DNA of 11,309 nucleotides from an archaeon (lineage in GTDB: Archaea > Methanobacteriota > Methanobacteria > Methanobacteriales > Methanobacteriaceae). The notes beneath the pieces were generated by a model, which did not search any database, was not told where the DNA came from, and was given only the letters and a program-made list of their open reading frames with translations. Of the stretch, positions 1 to 6,745 are shown in pieces; position 1 is the first letter of the stretch, and each line of letters opens with the position of its first letter. Both the position numbers and the translations under genes were made by a program. The stretch is taken from the NCBI GenBank assembly GCA_024409145.1, contig JAKSUF010000027.1:1-11309 (forward strand), in the 5' to 3' direction.

Positions 1-129
1 TTAATTATTGCTAGTATTTTTACTAATTGTAACTATATTGAAATAAAAAAAATAAAAAAGGTTACAAAATTAATTAAAATTTTTTATTTTATTTTTTTAA
101 TATATAATTTAATTATTTTTTCATATATA
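1..129. other. AT-rich end without a gene
   Basis: Almost pure A/T with no reading frame of useful length on either strand. It holds only small inverted repeats: TAGTA-TTTT-TACTA at 12-25, and TTGTAAC (27-33) facing GTTACAA (61-67) across 27 bases. I see no convincing promoter pair, no tRNA and no tmRNA, although this is the sequence directly downstream of smpB. Confidence 0.6.
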
Positions 130-158
130 AAAAATCTTATGCAATGCATAAGATTTTT
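130..158 (-). terminator. Intrinsic terminator of smpB
   Basis: A perfect 13-bp stem (130-142 with 146-158) closes a 3-nt loop. It starts only 5 bases past the smpB stop codon on the minus strand. The 3' arm ends in five U residues followed by A/U-rich sequence, as expected for a Rho-independent terminator. Because the other arm is A-rich it could also stop plus-strand transcription, but no plus-strand gene enters here. Confidence 0.85.
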
Positions 159-162
159 ATAT

Positions 163-618
163 TTAATAATTTCCTTTTTCAGCAATTCTAGCTCTTCTAT
201 CAGCATCACGTTTAGCTGTTGATTCTCTCTTATCATAAAGTTTTTTACCTTTTGCTAGAGCTATTTCAACTTTAACGTATCTACCTTTAAAATAAATCTT
301 TGTAGGTACAATTGTAAATCCTTGTTCTTTTTGTTTACCTATCATCTTATTTATTTCTCTTTTATTAAGTAATAGTTTTCTTTCTCTTAATGGATCTCTA
401 TTAAATATATTACCCATTTCATATGGTGAGATATTCATACCACTAATAAATACTTCACCTTTATAAATATGTACATAACTTTCATTAATAGAACATTTAC
501 CCATACGTAATGATTTAACTTCCGTTCCTACTAATTCTATTCCAGCTTCAAAAGTTTCTTCTAAAAAATATTCAAAAGAAGCTTTTTTATTTTGTGCTAT
601 GATCTTTATCCCTTCCAT
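163..618 (-). CDS. smpB: SsrA-binding protein SmpB
   Basis: SmpB binds tmRNA and delivers it to stalled ribosomes in trans-translation, in the cytoplasm. The 151 residues match the usual family length. Seen in the sequence: an N-terminal IAQNKKASFEY segment, the conserved GIELVGTEVKSLR motif (about residues 26-39), an internal INESYVHI strand, the RDPLRERKLLL segment (about 74-84), and a basic tail beginning KLYDKRESTAKRDADRRARI that in the family enters the ribosomal A site. The tail is slightly shorter than in many relatives and carries DADRRAR where DWQR-type sequence is common. The start is supported by AAGGA about 8 bases upstream. A possible -10 TATAAT lies at 654-659 on the minus strand without a good -35. 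The gene is followed by a strong terminator. The gene for tmRNA is not in the window. Confidence 0.97.
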   Translation of the reverse strand: MEGIKIIAQNKKASFEYFLEETFEAGIELVGTEVKSLRMGKCSINESYVHIYKGEVFISGMNISPYEMGNIFNRDPLRERKLLLNKREINKMIGKQKEQGFTIVPTKIYFKGRYVKVEIALAKGKKLYDKRESTAKRDADRRARIAEKGNY

Positions 619-676
619 AATTTTTTCCTTTTCATTTTGTTTTTTATTTATGCATTATATATCATTGCAAACATAA

Positions 677-703
677 AAGCTACTATAATTATTTAAGTAG
701 CTT
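677..703 (-). terminator. Probable intrinsic terminator of the SLH metallopeptidase gene
   Basis: An 8-bp stem AAGCTACT/AGTAGCTT (677-684 with 696-703) has an 11-nt loop that contains the stop codon of the SLH gene. On the minus strand the second arm runs into UUUUAUGUUUG, a moderate U-tract. It separates the SLH gene from smpB, 70 bases further on. The large loop and short tract make it weaker than the other terminators in the window. Confidence 0.6.
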
Positions 704-2377
704 ATATGTCTTATAAATCATCTTAGCTGCTTCTGCTCTTGAAGCATTATTTGATCCTTTAAATGTTCCATCAGGATATCCATTTAAAATATCATTTTTA
801 ACAACTAAATTTATTTCAGTTTTATAATTCTTTGCATTGAAGTCTTTAAAGTGAGATGTGTAATCTTCATTAACTCCAACTGTAAATTTATTTGATAGTA
901 ATACTCTACCAATCATAACAGACATTTCTTGTCTTGTTATCTTACCATTTAAATTTAATTTAGAGTAGTTAGCACCATAATCACTTGTAGTAATAATACT
1001 ATATGCTTTTGCAGCTGCTAAATATCCTTCTCTAGTAAACCAGTCATCAGATAACTTTTTATACTTTGTTAAACTTAAGTTTGATACTCTCATAAGTAAA
1101 GCTATAAATTCTTTTCTTGTGATAGTTCCTTCTGGTCTAAATGTTCCATCTTCATAACCATTAATAATGTTTGCACTATTTAATGAAATGATATAGTCAT
1201 ATGCCCAGTGATTTTTTAATAAGTCTTTAAAGATTGTTGAGTAATTTGATACTGGTGTTAAATTTTCATCAAAGTTTATGTATGCGCATTTACCTTCATA
1301 AGTAAATCCGTTTGCATCTTTAATAAATATTCTTACTGTATAAACTCCACGGTAATTTTCAATAAGTGTTCTAGCTCCTGCATAACTTCCTATATAAGCG
1401 ATATTTTGTTCACCTGTTTTAGAAGTTTTAATTGGGGTAATGTTTGAGCTATTATTTGTTGGATGCATTACGATTGTATATTCATAATTTCCTCCAGCCA
1501 TTGAATCCCATGTTAATTTATATAAATTATTCTTTCCTTGTACTAAGAATTTTTTTGCTACTGTTAATGTTGATGTGTAATATGAGTTTGGTCTTGCACT
1601 TGCTCCTCCTGCCATGTTTGCCCAATAATCATAAAGACCTGGTACATGTGTTGCAAGTGGTAAGTCCATATTTTCTTGTGGATATGAATTACTACTTAAG
1701 TAATTTATTTGACTGTATCCATAGTCAGCTCTTTCTTGTACATCTTTATAATCTACAGAAGTTTTATTACTTGCTGCACCAAAAAGTTGCACATAATCCC
1801 ATGCTGCTATTTCTGCTATATCCCATTTACTTGAACCAGATACACTACTATAATTTTTAACTTGTGATAAATTATTTAGTCCTCTGATTTTTGCATATCT
1901 AGAATTTATCCATCCTCTACCATATAATTTTTCATATGTAACAAGATAGTATGTAGTGAAATGATGTCCATATTCATGAGATAATGTTTTACTAATACTT
2001 GATAATGAACTTGATTCATCACAACCAAGTATAACGATATAACTGTTATCACCCATTGAGTATGTTCCATCACTCTTTGTTATAACATCAGCGCTATAAT
2101 ATCCACTAACTCCTTCTTCGATATCAGGATATAAATAGATATATTTAAGTTTACTAATTTCAGTAGATACATAATTCTTAGTTAACTCTCTATAAACTTG
2201 CATAAGTTTTTCTTTAGTATTCCATGTCTTAGAATAGCTTTCAATCTTTGGACCTAATGTACTTTGGTATTCACAAACTGGATCACCATAACCACTTCTT
2301 GGTCCCGCATATGCGTTAACGTTTAAAGTAAGTACTAAGAAAAAAGTAAGTATCACTACTACAAAACTCTTTCTCAT
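689..2377 (-). CDS. Secreted SLH-anchored predicted zinc metallopeptidase
   Basis: A 562-residue exported protein. It begins with a signal peptide: MRK, a hydrophobic run to about residue 19, and a likely cut after AYA (residue 24). The N-terminal half carries HEYGHH at 134-139, an HExxH zinc site. The acidic AEIAAWDY (E189) may supply the third ligand as in gluzincins; this is inferred. Residues about 280-370 look like a beta-sandwich spacer of fibronectin III or Ig type. The C-terminus has three SLH repeats (about 383-430, 440-491, 509-557), with INGYEDGTF and LNGYPDGTF in the first and third. SLH repeats bind pyruvylated secondary cell-wall polymers, so the protein probably sits on the cell surface. 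The start has GGGG 5 bases upstream. The gene lies 41 bases after fmt with no clear promoter of its own, so co-transcription is likely. Substrate unknown. Confidence 0.85.
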   Translation of the reverse strand: MRKSFVVVILTFFLVLTLNVNAYAGPRSGYGDPVCEYQSTLGPKIESYSKTWNTKEKLMQVYRELTKNYVSTEISKLKYIYLYPDIEEGVSGYYSADVITKSDGTYSMGDNSYIVILGCDESSSLSSISKTLSHEYGHHFTTYYLVTYEKLYGRGWINSRYAKIRGLNNLSQVKNYSSVSGSSKWDIAEIAAWDYVQLFGAASNKTSVDYKDVQERADYGYSQINYLSSNSYPQENMDLPLATHVPGLYDYWANMAGGASARPNSYYTSTLTVAKKFLVQGKNNLYKLTWDSMAGGNYEYTIVMHPTNNSSNITPIKTSKTGEQNIAYIGSYAGARTLIENYRGVYTVRIFIKDANGFTYEGKCAYINFDENLTPVSNYSTIFKDLLKNHWAYDYIISLNSANIINGYEDGTFRPEGTITRKEFIALLMRVSNLSLTKYKKLSDDWFTREGYLAAAKAYSIITTSDYGANYSKLNLNGKITRQEMSVMIGRVLLSNKFTVGVNEDYTSHFKDFNAKNYKTEINLVVKNDILNGYPDGTFKGSNNASRAEAAKMIYKTYKLLK

Positions 2378-2390
2378 ATTTACCCCATCT

Positions 2391-2411
2391 AAAATTTATT
2401 TTATAAATTTT
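2391..2411 (-). terminator. All-A/T hairpin between fmt and the SLH gene
   Basis: AAAATTTAT-TTT-ATAAATTTT forms a 9-bp stem made only of A-U pairs in the 41-base fmt/SLH gap. Without G-C pairs it would be a weak or leaky terminator at best. It may only modulate read-through from fmt into the SLH gene. Confidence 0.25.
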
Positions 2412-2418
2412 TTTCTAA

Positions 2419-3363
2419 TTAATCTTTAATTCCTAACAATGTTCCATCTGGAATTTTTCTTCCTCTTAAAAAGTCACCAGCATCCATTGCTTTCTTGCCT
2501 TCAAGTTGAAGTTTAGTAATTAAGATTGCACCGTCATTAGTTTTAACTAGAACTCCATCATCTGATGTACTAATAACTGTTCCTGGCACTGCATTAGAAT
2601 TTTCATCTAATACTTTTTTAAGATCTAATACTTTAAGCATCTTTCCATCAAGGTATGTATAAGCACTTGGCCATGGTGTCATTCCTCTAACAAAACTAAA
2701 TAATTTTTTAGTTTCCATATCAAAATTTATTTCACCATCTTTTTTAGTTAGCATACCACAATGTGTTGCTTCATCTTCATTTTGTTTTGTTCTTGTTACT
2801 GTTCCATCTTCTATTGCATTTAGTGTATCAACAAGTAAGTCTCCACCCATATCTGCAAGTTTATCAAAAACAGTTTCTGCAGTATCTTCATCTGTAATAG
2901 CATATTCTGATACTTTCAAAATATCTCCTGTATCAACTCCTTCATCCATATACATTGTTGTTACACCAGTTTTTTCATCACCGTTGATAACAGCAAATTG
3001 AATTGGAGCTGCTCCTCTATACTTTGGAAGTAATGATCCATGAACATTCACGCATCCCTTTTTAGGTAAGTCTAAAATATTCTTTGGTAAGATCTTTCCA
3101 TAAGCTACTACACAGAAAACATCTGCTTCTATATTTTTTAATTTTTCAAATAATTCATCATTACCTTTAACCTTGCTTGGTGTAATTACTTCGATGTTAT
3201 TTTCTAATGCAAGTTTTTTTACAGGAGTCATTTGAAGTTCATATCCACGATTTGCAGGTTTATCTTCTTTAGTAACGACTAATGCTATTTCATGCTTGGA
3301 ATCTATTAACTTTTCTAGTGATTTAGCCGCAAAATCCGGTGTTCCCATAAATACTATCTTCAT
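2419..3363 (-). CDS. fmt: Methionyl-tRNA formyltransferase
   Basis: Transfers a formyl group from 10-formyl-tetrahydrofolate to Met-tRNA(fMet), the initiator tRNA used in bacterial translation. The 314 residues are the normal length. Seen: the N-terminal MKIVFMGTPDFA Rossmann strand and loop, and the signature VNVHGSLLPKYRGAAPIQ followed by EGVDTGDIL. These place the catalytic triad at N106, H108 and D144, the same numbering as in E. coli Fmt. The C-terminal OB-like tRNA-binding domain begins near RGMTPWPSAYTYL (about 226-238). The start has AGGAGGG close upstream and its own promoter at 3389-3416. def (deformylase), often next to fmt, is absent here. The downstream SLH gene probably shares the transcript. 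Confidence 0.97.
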   Translation of the reverse strand: MKIVFMGTPDFAAKSLEKLIDSKHEIALVVTKEDKPANRGYELQMTPVKKLALENNIEVITPSKVKGNDELFEKLKNIEADVFCVVAYGKILPKNILDLPKKGCVNVHGSLLPKYRGAAPIQFAVINGDEKTGVTTMYMDEGVDTGDILKVSEYAITDEDTAETVFDKLADMGGDLLVDTLNAIEDGTVTRTKQNEDEATHCGMLTKKDGEINFDMETKKLFSFVRGMTPWPSAYTYLDGKMLKVLDLKKVLDENSNAVPGTVISTSDDGVLVKTNDGAILITKLQLEGKKAMDAGDFLRGRKIPDGTLLGIKD

Positions 3364-3388
3364 AATCCCTCCTACTTTGTCTTACTTA

Positions 3389-3416
3389 ATTATACAAAAA
3401 ATTTAATAAATATCAA
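3389..3416 (-). promoter_or_regulatory. Sigma-A-type promoter of fmt
   Basis: On the minus strand, -35 TTGATA (3411-3416) is 16 bp from -10 TATAAT (3389-3394). This matches 5/6 and 6/6 consensus bases. Transcription would start about 20 bases before the fmt ATG. It lies just beyond the terminator of the preceding gene, so fmt is an independent unit. Confidence 0.75.
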
Positions 3417-3447
3417 ATAAAAAACAAGTTTTTTTAAAAAAATTAAA

Positions 3448-3473
3448 GGGGCAAAAAGTCTTGTTTTTACCCC
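3448..3473 (-). terminator. Intrinsic terminator of the first zincin paralogue
   Basis: On the minus strand GGGGUAAAAA pairs with UUUUUGCCCC (3464-3473 with 3448-3457). This 10-bp stem includes one U-G wobble and has a 6-nt loop, followed by UUUAAUUUUUUU. It begins 15 bases after the stop codon of the gene at 3488-4978. Confidence 0.88.
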
Positions 3474-3487
3474 ATTTTTTAATAATT

Positions 3488-4978
3488 TTATAATTCTATT
3501 TCTGTATTATCACAATCATCTAAAATTTCTTCAATTTGTGTATACGAATCTTCATCTTGTAGATCTTTTATTGATTCACATAAGTTAACTAATTCTTCAT
3601 CATCAAACACTGGAACATCTTTTGGATTCTTTGATTCTTCTTCATTTTTTTCTTCATATCCTTTATATGTTTCTTTAAATACCATATCTATTGAAGGTTC
3701 ATCTAGTCCAAAGTTTAATAAAGCTTCACGGAATCTGTCATCTACTTTTTGATATTCGCCAAGCATAAATTCTCCTACTTTTTCTGGTTCAGCAAAATCT
3801 CTTGGGAATGTTAAACAATCAATTGCTTGTGTAATAAGTACTGCTTGTTTATCTTCATCTTTTGTATGACATAATGTATCTTCTAATTTATCTATTAAAA
3901 TAACTTCTGCATTAGCAAGGAAATTATTTTCTACAAAATCTTTTTTATAATGATTTGCCATTTCATCATCTACTTTTTCTTTAACCATAGTTGCAATTTC
4001 TACTTGAGTTTTCTTAGGCATATCTCCTAATTTACAATCAAGATGTTTTTCAAGATTTTCAACTAAGAATTGTGTGTAATGATCTCTTGTTGCAATATAT
4101 TTATTTAAATCAAAAGTATATGCTCTATTATGATAATCTAAATTCTTAATAAATTTCTTTACTTTCATTTCATCATCATTTATAAATCTTAAGTATGAAG
4201 CATCTCCTTCATAGAAATTCTTTATTACTTCATGAGAGTCACCTGATAATAAATATAAAAGTGATGCAATCTTAACTTCATCATGATATGTCATTGGTTG
4301 AGATAATCTTGCAAGTGATGAAAGAATTTCATTAAATCCTTCGGTGATTGCTATACCATTATAAAAGTTATCTGCAAAACCTGATTTATTGCAATAAATA
4401 TTATTACCATTTTCATCTTTTTCTACTCTTGATGAAACCATATGACTAAGTTCATGAATTGCAAATCCTTGTCCTTCAACAGTTTTTAAACTATAATCTT
4501 GGAATCCAAAAACATTTGCTCCTGGTTTAAAGTAAGCAGCTGCAGATAAATTTATTTCTTTATCTCTATGTTCAATTGTAAGATAAGGTAATCTTGCTTT
4601 AAGATATTCACCTGAAACAAAAGGAAACATCTTTTGAATTCTTCCAAGTAAATCTCCAATTACAACTTTATCTTTTCTTTTCATTTTCTTTGGTAAATAA
4701 TCTTTAATATTTATTTTACCTAATTCTTCTTTTTCTTCACTTTTAATTTTTTTACTTAATTCATCTAATTCATCAAAATCAATGCAAGGTGTATCAAGTA
4801 AAAATACTTTTGATATATATTCACAATCTTCAGGATACATTTCAAGTGGCATATAACCTGCTTTTTCATCAAAATAATATCCAGCATTGTATTTAATGTC
4901 ATCATCAATACTTTCTTCACCTAAAGCTAATATTCTTCCCTTATATATAACCCTACCAAATTCTTCGAATTTGCTCAT
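3488..4978 (-). CDS. Predicted cytosolic zinc metallopeptidase-like protein (paralogue A)
   Basis: I do not recognise a named family. The 496 residues have no signal peptide or membrane segment, so the protein should be cytosolic. A zinc-peptidase signature is visible: IHELSH with H175, E176 and H179, then EGFNE with E213, 38 residues after the first His. This fits a gluzincin, with a Glu as third ligand (inferred). A long mostly helical C-terminal part includes VKKFIKNLDY (273-282) and NNFLANAEVILIDKL (351-365), and the end is rich in Asp and Glu. It is homologous along its length to the next gene upstream (5105-6541): both share FGRV/YGRV near the start, the HELxH and GF(A/S)D...EGxxE core, the FIKN(L/M)D motif and the FLAN segment. 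AGGAGA lies 7 bases before the ATG. The gene has its own promoter, a palindrome at the start of transcription and a terminator. Substrate unknown. Confidence 0.72.
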   Translation of the reverse strand: MSKFEEFGRVIYKGRILALGEESIDDDIKYNAGYYFDEKAGYMPLEMYPEDCEYISKVFLLDTPCIDFDELDELSKKIKSEEKEELGKINIKDYLPKKMKRKDKVVIGDLLGRIQKMFPFVSGEYLKARLPYLTIEHRDKEINLSAAAYFKPGANVFGFQDYSLKTVEGQGFAIHELSHMVSSRVEKDENGNNIYCNKSGFADNFYNGIAITEGFNEILSSLARLSQPMTYHDEVKIASLLYLLSGDSHEVIKNFYEGDASYLRFINDDEMKVKKFIKNLDYHNRAYTFDLNKYIATRDHYTQFLVENLEKHLDCKLGDMPKKTQVEIATMVKEKVDDEMANHYKKDFVENNFLANAEVILIDKLEDTLCHTKDEDKQAVLITQAIDCLTFPRDFAEPEKVGEFMLGEYQKVDDRFREALLNFGLDEPSIDMVFKETYKGYEEKNEEESKNPKDVPVFDDEELVNLCESIKDLQDEDSYTQIEEILDDCDNTEIEL

Positions 4979-4999
4979 AACTTTATCTCCTATCTATTT

Positions 5000-5009
5000 A
5001 TGACGTCAT
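5000..5009. promoter_or_regulatory. Palindrome at the transcription start of paralogue A
   Basis: ATGACGTCAT is a perfect 10-bp palindrome that overlaps the end of the -10 and the expected +1 of the promoter at 5008-5036. A repressor bound here would block initiation. Its three G/C pairs per 10 bp stand out in A/T-rich flanks. Operator function is inferred, and no regulator is assigned. Confidence 0.4.
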
Positions 5010-5036
5010 TTTATTAAATTTTCATGATAAAGTCAA
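5008..5036 (-). promoter_or_regulatory. Sigma-A-type promoter of paralogue A
   Basis: On the minus strand, -35 TTGACT (5031-5036) is 17 bp from -10 TAAAAT (5008-5013); each matches 5/6 consensus bases. The -35 immediately follows the U-tract of the previous gene's terminator. Predicted start is near 5001, leaving a leader of about 23 bases that contains the ribosome binding site. Confidence 0.75.
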
Positions 5037-5039
5037 CAA

Positions 5040-5066
5040 AAAAAGCGAGATTAAATCTCGCTTTTT
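5040..5066 (-). terminator. Intrinsic terminator between the two zincin paralogues
   Basis: A perfect 12-bp stem, AAAAAGCGAGAT/ATCTCGCTTTTT (5040-5051 with 5055-5066), has a 3-nt loop and a run of U on both sides. It ends the transcript of the gene at 5105-6541 and, by symmetry, could work in both directions. Confidence 0.9.
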
Positions 5067-5104
5067 AATGTAAAATTATATTTTAAAATGAACAAATCTA
5101 ATTC

Positions 5105-6541
5105 TTAATCAAGTTCGATGAAATCTTCCTCAGAAAGTATTTCATCTTCTGATTTAATTTCTTCCTCACATATCCTCTTCTTTTCTTCGTCTATTTCTTT
5201 TTTCCATAATCGTATTTCATCTTCTTCATAACCAAATTGTTCACATATTTCTATAAATGAATCTTCTACATTTTGTAATGCATCCATATCTACAAATCTT
5301 TCATTTAATGAATAGCTTCCTGATATATGTTTATTGTTTTTAATATCTTCTGGTATATATAAATAATTTAAAAATGTTGAAATAATATCATCTTGTTCTT
5401 CTTGATTTTCACATAATTCTAAACGATAAGGAAGTCTATCTACTAAAACTTGTTCAATGTTTGCTAGAAAATCTGCTTTTCCAAATACGAAGTCAAAATC
5501 TTTTTCAAGATCAACAACTGCTTCTTCTTCAAATATTTCTATCATTTCATCACTATGTACATCATCAAATGTTAATTTAGGATCTTCTTCTAATAACTCA
5601 TCTGCTAATTTTTCTACTTTTACATCTAATTGAGAAGAAAATTGTTCACGAATAGAATCATCATATTCTGCCATGAAATCCATATTTTTAATAAATTTAA
5701 TTACATCTTGTCTATCTCCAAGAAAATCTAATCCATGAAGATTATTTTCAAAGAATGCTTTTGTTAATTCTTCTTCATTAGGTGCTATTGCATAAAGTAA
5801 TCTGCACATTCTTCTTTCGAAATAATATGCTCCGCTAGATTCATAAGCATCTTCTGTAAGTAATTCAGTCATTCCTTCATTTAACCCATTTCCATTATTA
5901 TTTGTATCACTAAATCCAGCTGCATCAATATATCTTTCTTCATCTTTTATTAAATATGAGTAATCTACTTTTGATGAACTCATATGTAATAATTCATGAA
6001 TGTATGTATCCAGTTGATCAAATTTATCTATAGCAATTGTATTATTATCACAATCATAAAATCCTGATAGATTACAAAATTCTCCTTCTTCATCAAAAGC
6101 TTCAATTATTTCATCATTGATATCATCTTTTGATACAAAGTAATATGCCATTGAAACTTTTTTCATTCTTGGTAATCTAAATTTTGCAAAATCTGCATTA
6201 GCATATGGGTAATTAGTTTTAATAAATCCCATTGCTTCTTCAACTTTCTTTACAAATTCTTCTGTATTATCTTCACCTATTTCAGGTAAATATTGTTTAT
6301 ATTCAAAATCTTTAAATTTTGTGTAGTCTATTTTGGGTTTATATCCTAAATTAGGTAGAGGTGTTAATTCAAAATAATTTTTAATAAAAGCTTTATCTTT
6401 TTTATGTATTTCTAGATACTCGCCATCTTCATAAACATATGGTTTCATACGTCCTTTATGTCCGCAAAAACAAACATCTATATCATGTCTTGGACAATTA
6501 ACTCTTCCGTATTCAACAATAGAATCATCAGCTTTTCTCAT
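5105..6541 (-). CDS. Predicted cytosolic zinc metallopeptidase-like protein (paralogue B)
   Basis: A second copy of the family seen at 3488-4978; 478 residues, no signal peptide or membrane segment. The zinc signature is IHELLH (H182, E183, H186) followed 40 residues after the first His by NEGMTE (E222), giving the same HExxH...EGxxE layout. VIKFIKNMDF (280-289) and ADFLANIEQVLVDRL (356-370) match paralogue A, showing homology beyond the core. Unlike A it has a Cys/His cluster near the N-terminus (C16, H19, C24, C26, H28) that could bind a second metal. The C-terminus is a strongly acidic, probably coiled tail. GGGGG lies 5 bases upstream of the ATG. The gene is transcribed separately from A. 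The two probably arose by tandem duplication and have since diverged strongly. Proteolytic activity is inferred from the motif only. Confidence 0.72.
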   Translation of the reverse strand: MRKADDSIVEYGRVNCPRHDIDVCFCGHKGRMKPYVYEDGEYLEIHKKDKAFIKNYFELTPLPNLGYKPKIDYTKFKDFEYKQYLPEIGEDNTEEFVKKVEEAMGFIKTNYPYANADFAKFRLPRMKKVSMAYYFVSKDDINDEIIEAFDEEGEFCNLSGFYDCDNNTIAIDKFDQLDTYIHELLHMSSSKVDYSYLIKDEERYIDAAGFSDTNNNGNGLNEGMTELLTEDAYESSGAYYFERRMCRLLYAIAPNEEELTKAFFENNLHGLDFLGDRQDVIKFIKNMDFMAEYDDSIREQFSSQLDVKVEKLADELLEEDPKLTFDDVHSDEMIEIFEEEAVVDLEKDFDFVFGKADFLANIEQVLVDRLPYRLELCENQEEQDDIISTFLNYLYIPEDIKNNKHISGSYSLNERFVDMDALQNVEDSFIEICEQFGYEEDEIRLWKKEIDEEKKRICEEEIKSEDEILSEEDFIELD

Positions 6542-6571
6542 ATTTACCCCCTTTTCCTAATTTTTAGGCTA

Positions 6572-6601
6572 ATTATATCATAAAACAGGGGTATAAATCA
6601 A
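6572..6601 (-). promoter_or_regulatory. Promoter of paralogue B
   Basis: On the minus strand, -10 TATAAT (6572-6577) is 18 bp from -35 TTGATT (6596-6601). A short inverted repeat, CCTAA-TTT-TTAGG (6556-6568), covers the expected start of transcription. A second, weaker -35-like TTGACT lies further upstream at 6674-6679, directly behind a terminator, with only a poor -10 (TGTATT at 6651-6656). Confidence 0.6.
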
Positions 6602-6680
6602 TAAGTTTTTGTAAATTTATGGAAATTTTTAACATTATACTATATTAAAAAATACAGGATAGAATCCTCGCAAAGTCAAT

Positions 6681-6707
6681 AAAAAAGAGCCTTTTGGGCT
6701 CTTTTTT
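6681..6707 (-). terminator. Intrinsic terminator of the M28-like gene
   Basis: An 11-bp stem, AAAAAAGAGCC/GGCTCTTTTTT (6681-6691 with 6697-6707), has a 5-nt loop and ends in six U on the minus strand. It begins about 38 bases past the stop codon of the gene at 6746-8941. Confidence 0.88.
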
Positions 6708-6745
6708 TATAAAATTTTGAATTTTTCCTTCATTATATATATGTC

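Noticed and set aside
1..162. tmRNA (ssrA) next to smpB
   Set aside because: The sequence is too short and almost pure A/T, with no tRNA-like end or tag frame.
1444..1860. Plus-strand 138-residue open frame
   Set aside because: It lies wholly inside the SLH gene on the other strand, is rich in Leu, Tyr, His and Asn as antisense frames of A/T-rich genes are, and has no ribosome site or promoter.
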